Assembly (NCBI RefSeq): GCF_029784155.1
Contig: NC_073693.1
Location: 283,295,456 to 283,359,455 of the forward strand
Source: Uranotaenia lowii
Lineage: Eukaryota; Arthropoda; Insecta; Diptera; Culicidae
Length of the DNA: 64,000 nucleotides
Direction: 5' to 3'
Below the pieces are notes generated by a model. That model was not told where the DNA came from. It saw only the letters and a program-made list of their open reading frames with translations, and did no database searches. Position numbers and translations under genes: made by a program. Positions within the stretch are counted from its first letter, which is position 1. Each line of letters opens with the position of its first letter. Shown piece after piece: positions 35,511 to 47,107 of this stretch.

Positions 35511-36643
35511 CACATAACCCAAGAACTAATCAAGCAAATAGAACAAATTTGACATGGGATAGTATTAGGGTAAAAGAAATATTTCAATAAATATTTGGCA
35601 CCCTTCTTTTTTCCAGTAGAGTGATAGGAAGAGCGAAGGACCCCACCTTGCATAACTGGCCATTTTTTTGCATAACTGAAAAACTAATCGTGCAAAACGA
35701 ATCAAATTTAACATATGAGGGTATTTGGGTATGAAAAAAGTTTTTATGATTATTTGAGACCCTCCCTTCTTCCAATGGAGAAATGAGAACGGAAGGGGAG
35801 TCTTCCACAAAATTTTGCGTATAACTGAAGAACAAATCGAGCATATGGAAACAAATTTGGCATCGAAGGGCATGAGAGCATAGCATAGCATTGGGTCAAT
35901 TTGGTATCTGAGAGCATAAGAGCACCTGTATCCGTGGTCCAAACAGCCGGTTGAGACCCGAATTCCGACCCGAGCAACCGCACAGGTGATCCATTATACT
36001 TATATTTTTTTAGAGCTGGTATAAAGATTGATCCAAAACTGATGAGATTAGGATCCAATTTGACGCAGTTCTAAACCGTTTGACAGATAATGAAACACGA
36101 GTGCAGTTGCCAGTTTTTTCATTGGATCGGATCTAATTTCTTTGGTTCAATTCTTGTATAAATTAGACCCAAGAATAGATCACGAATACAGATGCTCTAA
36201 GACACGATAAATGTTTCTATGAATTATTGTTACCAATCCCTCCTTTCAGTGAGGAGATAAGAATAAGAACTTTTTTAACTTATTCTCAAACATATCAAGT
36301 AAACAGAAACAAATTTGGCAAGGAAGGGCATTTTGATCCGAGCAATTTTTCTATAATTATTTGAAACCCCGCCCTTCTTCCATTGGGAAAAAAGGAAGTG
36401 AGAAGTAGAGCTCCCATTCAATTTTGTATTGCAACACTCGAGAACTATTTCAGTAAATGGAACAAAATTTTGGCGTGGAAGGTTTTTAAGTACTAAAAAA
36501 TGTATATCGATATTTGGTACCACTCTATTTTCCTGTAGAGATAAAGCAAAATGGAGGGGGCTCTCTTATATTTTTTCCATCTTTTGAGAGCTTATCGAGT
36601 AAATAGAACCAAATTAGGCATATGGTACAAAACTGATTAATTA

Positions 36644-36855
36644 CTGCCGGCTATAAGTTTGGGATCACCCCCTCAAAATCATGCGAATTTTATTCGGCCA
36701 TATCTCAACCATCATATGACATATTTCATATTTTTTAATCTCATGCGAAAGATCGTGAGCTAAACCTTCCTCGGATGCATTTGGTAATATGCATATGTTC
36801 ACTTTATATGATTTTAACTTAGGGGGGGGTGATCCCAAACTTATAACCAACAGTG
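36644..36855. mobile_element. Tc1/mariner-type MITE with TA flanks
   Basis: The inverted ends pair ctgccggctataagtttggg (left) with the reverse complement of a right end reading ctgttggttataagtttggg. Both continue as atcaccccc. TA dinucleotides flank it (36642-36643 and 36856-36857); the right end has two extra bases (cactg versus ctg). The interior of about 150 bp is non-coding. It is inserted between units of the degenerate tandem repeat. Confidence 0.7.
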
Positions 36856-36999
36856 TATGATTATTTGAGACTCCTCCAGCCTTCGGTTGGGAATATAGGA
36901 AGAGACAATTGTCTCCAACAATTTGGTAAATATATCAAGATATATACGTACATCTATGTCGACAACAATCATCGTATATGACGTAAGAAAAAAGCATAT

Positions 37000-39373
37000 A
37001 CATATCTGACAAAAGTGGGGGCAATATACGAGCATATTTTCGGTATTTTCTGATTTTCGATTTCGGAAATATCATATAAAATCGCATTACGATGTTTAAT
37101 TTACTTTGCTACCTTACGCTGCATTGGTGGTATGTTGTACGTAACATTGAACGAGTCGATTTCTACACATGTACAACCCTGGGATGTTTGACAGTCATAA
37201 TCCACCTTGCGATGTGTGCATTGCTCTTGAATGACTTGAAACAATTCGACGATCGGTTGGCGTTTAAAGCTTTAAAGTCATCCTTTATGCGAGATGTGTA
37301 GCAGTCTTATACGATGTTTAGAGATATTAGCATCGATTGGCAACTTAAGTCACACTCTATAGGATTCCGGATATTATGAAAGAATTTCATATAACTGAAG
37401 GAAAATAATATTCTACGATATGACTGTTAAAGTTTTGACATATGCTAAACGGACTAAACAGATTAAAATAAAATATCCCATTATAAAATCTTCTATTCAT
37501 ATTTATGATGACACCAAGAGAACGTCTTATTTTTGACCAATATAGGAGACCATAAATTGATTTAATTGTTTTTTTTAACGTTAAGAATTTATTGAGTTAG
37601 TCTGATAACAGAATAATATAAACTTTGGGAATCCATGAAAATTTCATCAATGTAGAAAACAATTGGAAATTTAGGATACGTTAGATAATCTTCACTTTTT
37701 GCTTTCATGCTCAGATGCTTGGAAAGTAAACGAAATTTAAGATTTAAATAAGGTTAAATTTGTAGAACTCAAACTCACAATTTGATCCAACACTATAAGT
37801 ATCAGAGGTCAGAAACAGATATTTGATTCAATAACATCTTCGAACACAAGAAGCTTGGAAAATACCTATTTATTAAAGTCGTAAATTATGATCTAAGATT
37901 AAAAACAGAGAGAATGAAAAATGATTAAGATGTGCGAAGAAATGTTTTGAATTTCATTTCTGATTTTGAATTCAAGATCATAATGTAAAAAATAGATTCC
38001 ATAACCCTTTGATTTAAATTTGTTGTGAGTGAAAATTCGATGAATATTTTTAATGTTCTTATTTTTTTTGTTCAGTGCTTAAACATTCGTTTCTTGATAA
38101 ATATGATAAAGAGAAAATTGCAATAAAAAAGATGATCATAAAAATCAGAGTAGATTATCTAATGCAGAGTACATATCAAATGAGACCCTCAGAGCCAAAG
38201 GGGTATAAGTGACAAAATGGTCGATTTTGCGTTAATGATGCCAAACGATTCTTCATTTTTCAAACTATGTTTGGTCATTTTTTCAGATTTTAGAACTTTA
38301 TTTACATACTTTTACGTTCCAAAGCAAAATAAAAATATTCGAAAATATATGGAAAATTGCCAAACACAACAACCTAAAAGCCTGTTTTGAATTTCTGTCC
38401 ACTTAATATAATATGACAGAAATTCAAAAAACTGTCCCGATTCGCCTCGATCCGCCCCATTTACGGTACCAATAATCCAGTTTAATGAACATAGATTATT
38501 ATTTACCTACTTTCTGCTTATATATGTACATAAGACTGCAAGCTTTGTAATTTTTACACCTGCCATAACTTTTTTGGTTGATTTTACTGCCAGAAATAGT
38601 AATATTTTTTTTTTTAGCGTTCCATTCAGTATTGAATTAGCGCAACGAGTTTTAATTTTGTATGGAAATTTGTGTGGGAAAACAAAATTTTTCATTCTAA
38701 AATCCCCAGAGATGTACTGAAAGTTCCAAAAAATTCAACTTTGGATGAAATCTATTTCTGCAGTACAATTCATGTGAACAAAGCACAAACCTAACTTGTA
38801 CCCCAGAAAAGTTATTCGATGTTGTAGTTGTCCATAATATTTTTTATTTCAAAATTATTTTTTTTAATTTTTGCGTTTTTGTCTGCTTATCCGAAAGCTG
38901 TGTAGCCGTAGAATGATAAAAAAAATCTCAATATAACCTTTGCCAAAAAATTCATGCAATTATTAACAGATCTAGCAAGCAAAGTCTGCCATTCTTAAAT
39001 ATTTTTAAATGGATTCAGATTTTTTTTTAATGGTTATAACTTTTTTCAAGAAATTCTTAGCTGCCTGTCATGCTAGCAAAAAATAAAGCTTAAGAATAGT
39101 ATACACCAAAAATAAAAGATCGACTCCATTTCAAGCTTATTTGAATTATCTGGATGATTTAATGTACAAAAAGTTCTTCTTTCATACAAATTTCCATACA
39201 AAATTGAAACTCAGGAATCAATCATATCATCTCAAATTTTACACTGATGCTTGGTGACCCAAAAGGCATCGAAAACACATATGAGAGCAAAACGTCATTT
39301 TTTGCAGCGGTCTAATATACATGTACATTTATTTTGCGAAATTCAAAGGTTTAACAAAAAAAAAACCACCCTG
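37000..39373. other. AT-rich non-coding stretch
   Basis: No gene is recognised. A 30-bp near-perfect inverted match (agtttt/caattttgtatggaaat) occurs at about 38647-38676 and 39180-39212 and could mark a decayed foldback. Elsewhere only AT-rich text is seen. Confidence 0.4.
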
Positions 39374-39625
39374 CACCCAAGTAAGAGATGTACTAGCTGC
39401 GATAGACATTGATTACATGTTCGAAATATACCTCTTCCTAAAAGCTATTGATCTTCATCTATAATTCTTTTTATTTTCATATTTACCCATCTATTTCCTA
39501 TTCTCTTCAAAAAATTACCTTCAAAAAGTGATCTAGACCTAAGTAAACAATTGTAAACTTACAAAACGAGTTTAGCTCCTTAAAGCCTCAAGGTATGAGC
39601 CGTTTCAAATAAAGAAATTAAAAAA
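39374..39625 (+). mobile_element. 5'-truncated I-clade LINE, 3' end copy
   Basis: The insert begins inside the last coding block. Starting at about 39377 the plus strand reads TQVRDVLAAIDIDYMFEIYL and ends LFLKAIDLHL-stop at 39463. This matches the conserved C-terminus of I-clade ORF2 proteins. The 3' UTR follows (agtttagctccttaaagcc, then ggtatgagccgtttcaaat). The same UTR occurs in reverse at 45014-45200, showing that both are copies of one family. A short A-rich tail follows at 39617-39627. Confidence 0.75.
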
Positions 39626-39630
39626 AGGCT

Positions 39631-39655
39631 CAACAAAGTTTGCAGGGTCAGCTAG
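39631..39655 (-). repeat. CTAGCTGACCC(T/G)G motif, minus orientation
   Basis: On the minus strand this reads ctagctgaccctgcaaactt. The same motif on the plus strand starts the minisatellite region at 45735 (ctagctgacccggtaaactt). It probably marks the end of a widely dispersed insect repeat. Confidence 0.5.
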
Positions 39656-40748
39656 TTGTCCATAATATTTTTTACATATGGTTCCAAAACGTGATTGCGA
39701 AAGTAACGATACTGTAATTGTAATATACCTAATTTCCTCTGATAGATATTAAACCTTTCCAGGTGGGGAGCCTAAAGTCATGTAATTTCGATTGCCTGTT
39801 ATGAAATGCACCTATCACAAGGCAACTAGAAATGATAGGAAGCCACCCAATCTGTATATAGGTAGGTACCAATATAAAAATGAACGAACAGATAGCGAGG
39901 ATCACACACCATTGCATCACTTTGGATCTGACGAACAGGTTCTCCCTCGGGATTCACTTCGTAGAATAGAAATCCCTATACCCGGTCCCAGTCCGATTGG
40001 GGCGATCGACACGCCACCAAAAACGTGGGGGTACACCTAGATACCTCCTATAAGCGCACTAGGAATATAAAACTGGGAAACCACACTAACAGCAGCACCA
40101 GCAATAACAATCCGAAAAGGGGGAATAAATTAGCATCGCAATCGCATGGCTGGGAGATTCAGACACTGACTGCCTGCAACAATAACTGGAAGGAGAAGTC
40201 GAGTTAGGGGGGTTCCATGGAAAAAGGTCCGCTCCAGATCAAGTGCGCGCGATCGTCAAGTGACTGTGTGAAGGCATCGTCAAGCCCTATGCAGAAGTAT
40301 GTGTGAGTTGGTGGTGATTTTGAAAAAAAGGTTTTCTCACGCGATACCCCACGGATAACATGCCTTTTGTTAGTATCGATTGTTGTTATTGTTGTTTTAG
40401 CGCTTTTCATATAGCTGACGTCCGTAGTCGTCGTACTGGGCCTTTAGTTAAAGTTGAAGGAAAAATGGATTCGTTGGACTTTTGCCTCCCTGCGTGCTTG
40501 CCTTGTGTGTACGAACGAGGAGAGTATTATGGATGTACAGTTTTTCACATGCGGCTCGGCAGGGGAAAAACAATCCGTGCTGGAGCATTTTTTGATGATG
40601 AGGCCAAAGGGGATGTTTGTAGTGCGATGTCAAAATGTATATGATGGGAGGAAAAATGCACCACGATCGTGGAAGAGAATTGTTTCCGGGAAAGTCATCA
40701 ACATCAACTGTCGTAAGAAGCTTGTGAATCTTTTGCTACCCTTCAGGA
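39656..40748. other. Unassigned stretch, no recognised gene
   Basis: Moderate GC. Frames at 39792-40040, 40360-40644 and 40454-40762 overlap and have no recognisable domain. Nothing further is supported. Confidence 0.4.
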
Positions 40749-41573
40749 ATGAGTTTGTCTAATGTTTTTCAACTTCAATATTTTACCATAGGATCAGCCA
40801 AAATCAACCTATACACCAGGATGATTTTTAATATTTTTTCTTTAATTGTATTACGTGCTAGCACGTTATTTTCCTTCACTATGAGACGAAAAATTACACT
40901 AAAACCTCTAACATTAGATGGGGAAGTGTTAAACCTCGAATCACAAGAGAAACATTTAGGCATACTACTAGACTCAAAACTATCATGAAACTCACAGATA
41001 GAGCATGTAATCGCTAAGGCTATAACAGCTCTATGGGTCTGCCTCAAAGGAGTAGGGAAAAAATGGGGACTACTGCCGAAAATTATCTACTGGATATTTA
41101 CAGCTATTATAAGACTCAAAATCTCTTATGCCTCCTTAGTATGGTGGACCAAAACTATGCAAATTACAGCCCAGAAAAAACTAGCGAAGCTCTAAAGACT
41201 AGCAACGCTAGCTATAACTGACGCAAAGCGAAGCACACCGAATGAGGCTCTAAATGCACTACTAAATATTCTGCCTCTAAATCAATTCATTGAGTTAGAG
41301 GCGGAACGTAGTGCCTTGAGACTCTCCAAACACAAAACTCTCTATGAAGGAGATCTTACAGGGCACCTCAAAATCCTAAAGAAATTTAAATTAAACTCAC
41401 TTATTGTGAAAAATGAAGACTGGATGGAGCTCATTTTTAACCTAAACATACCATACAATGTAACTATAAATGATTGGGACGTGTGGGAGTCAGGTGGACC
41501 AGCGGTTCCTCCCAGATCGATCAAATGGATAACAGAACTGGGGCAGAGGTTTTTGGACCTGGACTCAGGGTAA
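40749..41573 (+). pseudogene. LINE RT C-terminal fragment (LOA/R1-like)
   Basis: The plus strand carries the thumb and connection part of a non-LTR reverse transcriptase. From about 40900 it reads KPLTLDGEVLNLESQEKHLG and ILLDSKLS, then a stop at 40986. It continues as IEHVIAKAITALWVCLKGVG, LPKIIYWIFTAIIRLKISYA and SLVWWTKTMQITAQKKLAKL, then a stop, then LATLAITDAKRSTPNEALNA. The last open part (41316-41573) contains WDVWESGGPAVPP, the linker before the RNase H of LOA/I-type elements. The RNase H start is corrupted. RT catalytic motifs are absent, so this is a 5'-truncated, dead copy. A matching C-terminal zinc finger lies at 42655-42720. Confidence 0.75.
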
Positions 41574-42649
41574 TTTTTGTATGAGGCCAACTAAACAAAA
41601 TCATGTTTAGAGATTCCGCAAAAGCGATCTTTGAAAAAAGTCTAAAACTACTCAGAATATTTATATATTTTATATGTTATAAACTTTGTTTGGATTAAAT
41701 ACTACAAGTAAAAAATAAAAAATTAACCAAATTTGCATCAAAATTTGAAATCAGCGTAATTTTTTTTATAAATCAATGCCATTGAAAGATGCGAATTTTT
41801 GCGCACTTAAACTTTACTGAACAAAGTATGTTGTCTGTTGTAGTGAATATAGGTGATGAATTATGGTATATAAAACAAATATAAAATATGTGATGATTTG
41901 TATCAGTTAAACAGATGAAAAAATTATGAGAATCCAACTCCAAACTACGAGAGAGAAGAGAAATATGGTTGCCAGCTTGGACAGTAAGAATGAAGGAAAA
42001 AAAGAGAGAGAGAGAGAATGAGAGTGAGAACATGCTGAAATGCCACAGGTACAAACTAGAAAAATTTGGTTAGAGAGATCAGAAGAACGGAAGTTGACGG
42101 ATTGTCGTCCGTAATGTTCCCAGTTAGAAGGAGAGATTCCGGACATTGCGATGATACAAAAGGGTCGGTTACGACATCTGTATCATTGTGTAAAGAGATA
42201 TTTACGGTTCAACCCTTATTAAAAATCATAATTGAGGATATTTTATTTTTAATCTATCAAATTCGTCTCAATAAATACCTTTTTGAAAATCACACTACTT
42301 ACAAAGAAAAGACTTAGATGTTTTAAGGGAGTTATATGAAGGCCATAGTCAAAATTTGAGCTGAATCTGATGAATCTCAAGAATTAAAGGGTTTCTGAGA
42401 CATTGTGTTCTAAAGAAGCATAAAAAACTGGTTTTTCATCGAATACTTTTATTACCAATCAATTGCTCATTTATGTTGATTTTATAAAAATTTCAACCAA
42501 GACTAACATTTCATCTGACGACTGAAACTCGATTAGACTTAAAACAAAAAAGTTATGGCGGTTCAAAATATGTGTTTTGGTCGCAAATTTTCATATGAAA
42601 CGCAATGAGTAAAATGTACTGTACAATAAGCATCTCAAAAGGATAAACA
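41574..42649. other. AT-rich DNA inside a dead LINE
   Basis: Where the RNase H should be, only AT-rich non-coding text is found, with a (GA)n run at 42002-42020. It could be a later insertion or a deletion-replacement; ends were not resolved. Confidence 0.35.
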
Positions 42650-42850
42650 TAATTCAAAACGATGACTGTCAGTTCTGCGGGTTCGAAAAAGAAACTGCAG
42701 AGCATCTTCTATGCAACTGCTGCGTCCTCCTAAATAGTAGAGAGCGTGTAGGTACTTGGGGCAAAGTTAATAAGCGCACAAGACATATGGTTGCATATCA
42801 TCCCTAAGACATTCAGTGTTAAGTTGAATTTAGGTGAAAAGAATTGCAAA
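42650..42850 (+). pseudogene. LINE C-terminal CCHC finger fragment
   Basis: Reads NDDCQFCGFEKETAEHLLCN-C: a C-x2-C-x8-H-x4-C finger, the conserved C-terminal block after the RNase H in LOA/I-type LINE ORF2 proteins. Stops follow, then an A-rich run at about 42855. It is probably the tail of the LINE at 40749-41573, separated from it by about 1 kb of AT-rich DNA in which no RNase H can be read. Confidence 0.65.
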
Positions 42851-43640
42851 TTAATAAAAAAAAAAGTTCAAAAATAGCGAAAAAACTCTGTATTCCGCTT
42901 TTTTGGAAATCTAAAGATGCGAAAATGTGCCAAATTGCATACATTTTTTAATCCTCCAATCGATTTTTTTTCCACTGTGACTGAAAGAATTTTGACGGTC
43001 CATTGATTGAAAAGTACAGGTTTTACACAACTTTTTACATTTTTTGATTTCGTGATCTTAAAAAACTTCAGCATTCTTGGACATAAAGTGAAATTTTTGT
43101 TAAACATTTGGTTGCTGGTCTATAGTTTTTTTTTTTGGAGCATGGTTTTTTTTTAGGATTTCTCTCTTTGACTTTAAATAACGTTAAGATGAATATTTGA
43201 ATTACTTAACGAGGTTTCCAAAACTATAAATTTTGTACAAATCGGTAGAAAAACAAGAAGGATAGCGATTTTAAGCTAGGAGTATCTAATTGACACTCAA
43301 GGTCTGATTAGGGAGGTTTTTTTTTCTGTCAAGGCTTTAAAGGTGTGCTCATAAAAACAATTATCATGCAAAATTAAAGATTTCGTGAATTAATTGAGGA
43401 TCCCCGAGGTTGTTTTTTTTTTATTTGGATACCCCTAAATAAAAATACAAACCGTCAAACTTAAGACCATCTTTAGAAAGACGCTAATTTAACCATAGAA
43501 AACAGCTATAATTCGTGAGTTACTTCAAAAAAAGTCTATTTCCTAAAGGGCTCATAAACTTGAAAAAGTAGATAAAACTGTAGGGGCATAGTGAGAACCC
43601 CCCCCCTGGGGCAGTGCATTTTATGCCGTCAAGCCGCGCA
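42851..43640. other. AT-rich stretch, no gene seen
   Basis: AT-rich with homopolymer runs; no recognised feature. Confidence 0.4.
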
Positions 43641-43644
43641 TTGA

Positions 43645-44110
43645 TTTTGTCAAGGCAACTGAATTATAGATCTACAGCTTGACAAATTTTATCTGACGAT
43701 TTAGTTTATTGGTTAGGTGTCGAAGAGATAATCAGAAAACTCGAGTGCGATACCTGGTCGAGGTGATTTTTTTCCATTTTTACCATACATGATCGATGCA
43801 TTTTGCAAAAAAACAGTAAGTCGCAGATCCATCAAACAAAGCAATAAAAAAATAATGTATGTCTGTTTGCAGAATACAAACAATTCACACACTCATACGT
43901 TATGTTTTTGGTGCTTTGTTTGATGCTATTAGCCGTATAATGCTACAATCAAAATAATCGATCATGAATGGTAAATGAAAAAAAAAATCGTTCGAGCAGG
44001 AATCGAACTCGAGTGCTCTGATTACCTCTCCGACACCTTACCAATAGGTTAAATCGTCAAATGTAATGACTAGTTTACAGCTGTAGCTCTATAATTCAGT
44101 TGGCTTCATC
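43645..44110. mobile_element. Foldback with tRNA-like arms
   Basis: Arms of about 150 bp (about 43645-43800 and 43960-44110) are inverted copies of each other. They share caactgaattatag, gacgattta, ttggt(t/a)aggtgtcg(a/g)agag and actcgagt. The right arm, read on the minus strand, resembles a tRNA: an A-box-like cctattggtaagg and a B box gagttcgattcc, followed by cattta and a T run. The centre contains a second inverted pair (catcaaacaaagc and gctttgtttgatg). It could be two SINEs integrated head to head or an intrinsically palindromic tRNA-derived element. Confidence 0.6.
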
Positions 44111-45013
44111 GAATTGAATTTGCTGTAAGATTCTGCGGCAGAAAACGCTCATCGTGCCCCGATCAATGGTGCTCTGTTCGCCCCGAGTCAACAAGTTGAA
44201 GCGAAAACGCGTTTTAAAATTGATTATAGTGAAAAATCCAAAATTAAATGATGGTGAAATTTGAGAAACAATGTGTACATCATGTTGCAGTGGATATCTT
44301 ATAGATTAAGATGATTTTGAGATCATAAGAGCTTATTCTCCGGTGCTCAAAAATTATAGTATTTTCGTCGCAGAACCTAGTTGATTTTTGTTTTTAATAT
44401 TTCTGTTTAGATGATGAGGAGATTTGCTGAAAAATTAATACAATAGGAACTGGAAAACTGTTCCTCATGACAATTTATTTTAGAAAATTCGTACTTTCGT
44501 GGAGAAGAGGAGTGCTTACTATGCCCCGGGTGCTCGTCATGCCCTTATCTCCCCTATTTTAATTGTTGACACTTCGATAGCACACGCCATTGCATTGGTG
44601 TTCAAATCAAGAGGAGCATTTGGTTTGCTCTAGCAAATTCAATTGAAACAATTAAAAACACTTCCGAAAACGGAAAGAAAAATTCTTGGTGTTTTTCGAG
44701 TCAAAACTCTAACCTATGCCATCACATGTAAAACATTTAATGAAACTAAACGAAAATTATATGAAAAAAACTCTGTAGAACAGTTTTTGAGCTACGCTCA
44801 AAATATGAAATTTCTTAAAAAGAAAAAAAAGAAGTTAAAAATTTATCCAAATTATTATTATTATTACATCATTACATTGCATTTATGTCTATTTTTATCC
44901 AAATATATTGGACTACATAACAACAGTTTAATTTTTTTTTAATTTTCAAGGTAAATTTTTTTTTTCTATCGATCATCTGAACTTCACTTTTGCGTAGGAT
45001 TGACAGTATTGTT
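44111..45013. other. Unassigned stretch, no gene recognised
   Basis: AT-rich. The open frame at 44643-44942 is Lys/Tyr-rich, contains A and ATT runs (attattattattatta near 44853), and has no recognisable motif. Confidence 0.4.
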
Positions 45014-45660
45014 TTTTTTTGTAAATTCTATATTTGAAACGGCTCATACCTTAAGGTTTTAACGAGCCAAACACGTTTTATTTGCTTACTACTAGGTAGT
45101 TCACTTTTTTTAATTATTTCAAGAGAAAATAATATAAAAAGGGGAATATGAAAATAAAAAGAATTATAGACTAAGATCAATAGCTTTAAGGAAAAGGTAG
45201 GTATATTTCGATCCTTGGCCACCAAATAGCTTCCAGCAATATCAAACAGATAGAATATTGCGTCTAAGGAATATTGATTGGACACGAGACGAGAAAATAT
45301 ACGAAGAAAATCCCAACTCAGGTTCCATCTATTAAACCATGTTTTAAAACTAACCTTTGGGACAATCGAGTGGAGCCACCGACCCAACTCATCCTCGTCC
45401 CATTTACGCTGCCAGTTGACAAGAGAGTTTCTTCGAACTAAGAAGTAAAATTCGTTTAAGGCGATTTCCCGCTGATACGTGTCGCCTTCCATCGCTCCCA
45501 CCTCTGCCAGAGAGTCTGCCTTCTCATTACCCTCTATCGAGCAAAGCGAGGTAAAGTGACGTTTTGATAAAGCACTTAAACTATCCCGTATCTTCTCGAA
45601 GATGTTTGGCGAGTGTAAACAGTATTGCTGATATTTGTCAATTTGTGATCGAGAAAGCAA
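45014..45660 (-). pseudogene. I-clade LINE: RNase H end, C-terminus and 3' UTR
   Basis: Minus-strand frame from 45660. SIEGNEKADSLAEVGAMEGD is the end of the RNase H domain (the GNE.AD block). It continues as QREIALNEFYFLVRRNSLVN, WQRKWDEDELGRWLHSIVPK and SRLVSNQYSLDAIFYLFDIAG. The cysteine finger that should follow is deleted, and the frame runs on fused to the 3' UTR. The UTR (ccttaaggtatgagccgttt, 45038-45057) matches the 39374-39625 copy. The copy is 5' truncated and dead. It lies next to the CTAGCTGACCC motif region at 45735. Confidence 0.8.
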
Positions 45661-45734
45661 TAAAAAAGCATTTTTTTAGGAAAAAATTAATTTAATCGAC
45701 CGATGGAGACTAGTTTTTAGAATTTTAAATTCTA

Positions 45735-45763
45735 CTAGCTGACCCGGTAAACTTCGTTTTACC
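45735..45763 (+). repeat. CTAGCTGACCCGG motif heading the minisatellite
   Basis: Reads ctagctgacccggtaaactt, then cgttttacc. It occurs in opposite orientation at 39631-39655. About 100 bp separates it from the first tandem unit, so the motif and the array probably belong to one dispersed element. Confidence 0.5.
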
Positions 45764-45859
45764 TTCTTATGTAATCGTTAAAAATGTTTGATTTCATCTA
45801 CACGTCCTTAACATCAACGTGCTCGCGAATCGATTCTTATGGAAATCGTAACAAATAAA

Positions 45860-47107
45860 GTTGAATTTGTATTGGGACCACCTTCCATAAAAGTGAGATT
45901 TTTGAAACTATTATACAAACAATCTCTGACCCAAAAAACCCTCGGATACCAAATTTCACTTCATTCCGACCGACCATTCATACGTGATGTTGTTACAAAG
46001 AAAACGCCTCCATTTTTATATATAAGAAGATGTGAAGAGATAATTTTGTATGGGGACCCCCTTTCATAAAAAGTGAGATTCTTGAAACTATTATACAAAC
46101 CATCTCTGACCCCAAAAAACCCTCGAATACCGAATTTCACTTCATTCCGACCGACCATTCATACGTGATGTTGTTACAAAGAAAACGCCTCCATTTTTAT
46201 ATATAAGAAGAGATGTGAAGAGATAATTTTGTATGGGGACCCCCCTTTCATAAAAAGTGAGATTTTTGAAACTATTATACAAACCATCTCTGACCCAAAA
46301 AACCCTCGGATACCAAATTTAACTTCATTCCGACCGACCATTCATACGTGATGTTGTTACAAAGAAAACGCCTCCATTTTTATATATAAGATGAAGAGAT
46401 AATTTTGTATGGAAACCCCCTTTCATAAAAAGTGAGATTCTTGAAACTATTATACAAACCATCTCTGACCCAAAAAACCCTCGGATACCAAATTTCACTT
46501 CATTCCGACCGACCATTCATACGTGATGTTGTAACAAAGAAAACGCCTCCATTTTTATATATAAGAAGATGAAGAGATAATTTTGTATGGGGACCCCCGT
46601 TTCATAAAAAGTGAGATTCTTGAAACTATTATACAAACCATCTCCGACCCAAAAAACCCTCGGATACCAAATGTCACTTCATTCCGACCGACCATTCATA
46701 CGTGATGTTGTTACAAAGAAAACGCCTCTATTTTTATATATAAGAAGAGATGTGAAGAGATAATTTTGTATGGGGACCCCCCTTTGATGAAAGGTGAGAT
46801 TCTTGAAACTATTATACAAACCATCTCTGACCCAAAAAACCCTCGGATACCAAATTTCACTTCATTCCGACCGACCATTCATACGTGATGTTGTTACAAA
46901 GAAAACGCCTCCATTTTTATATATAAGAAGATGAAGAGATAATTTTGTATGGGGACCCCCCTTTCATAAAAAGTGAGATTCTTGAAACTATTATACAAAC
47001 CATCTCTGACCCAAAAAACCCTCGGATACCAAATTTCACTTCATTCCGACCGACCATTCATACGTGATGTTGTTACAAAGAAAACGCCTCTATTTTTATA
47101 TATAAGA
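45860..47107 (+). repeat. Minisatellite, seven units of about 180 bp
   Basis: The anchor word tacgtgatgttg falls at 45981, 46162, 46345, 46520, 46699, 46882 and 47061, so spacings are 181, 183, 175, 179, 183 and 179 bp. Each unit contains gaagagataattttgtatgg, ggacccccctttcataaaaa, ctctgacccaaaaaaccctc, the word ttccgaccgaccattcatac, and ends tttttatatataagaaga. Units 2-7 look more than 95% alike; the first is more diverged. Length variation comes mainly from gatgtgaagag versus gatgaagag at the joins. Short open frames in either strand are by-products. No spacers differ between units. Confidence 0.9.

Larger units (their letters stand above)
34700..36990. repeat. Diverged tandem repeat (about 130-160 bp unit), interrupted
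   Basis: A core reading roughly ttatttgagaccctcccttcttccaatggag, followed 60-90 bp later by aactgaagaa(c)taatcgag..aaatggaacaaatttggcat, recurs at about 34731, 35585, 35752, 36225, 36358, 36512 and 36864. Spacing is irregular because other sequence has been inserted (about 34771-35510, 35900-36210 and the MITE at 36644-36855) and because units have decayed. Non-coding. Confidence 0.6.

Noticed and set aside
38647..39212. Third large foldback
   Set aside because: Only about 30 bp of inverted match could be seen; the intervening arms do not pair, so it is mentioned only within the stretch description.
45860..47107. CRISPR-like array
   Set aside because: Units are about 180 bp and head-to-tail without unique spacers, and the genome is eukaryotic. 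It is a minisatellite.
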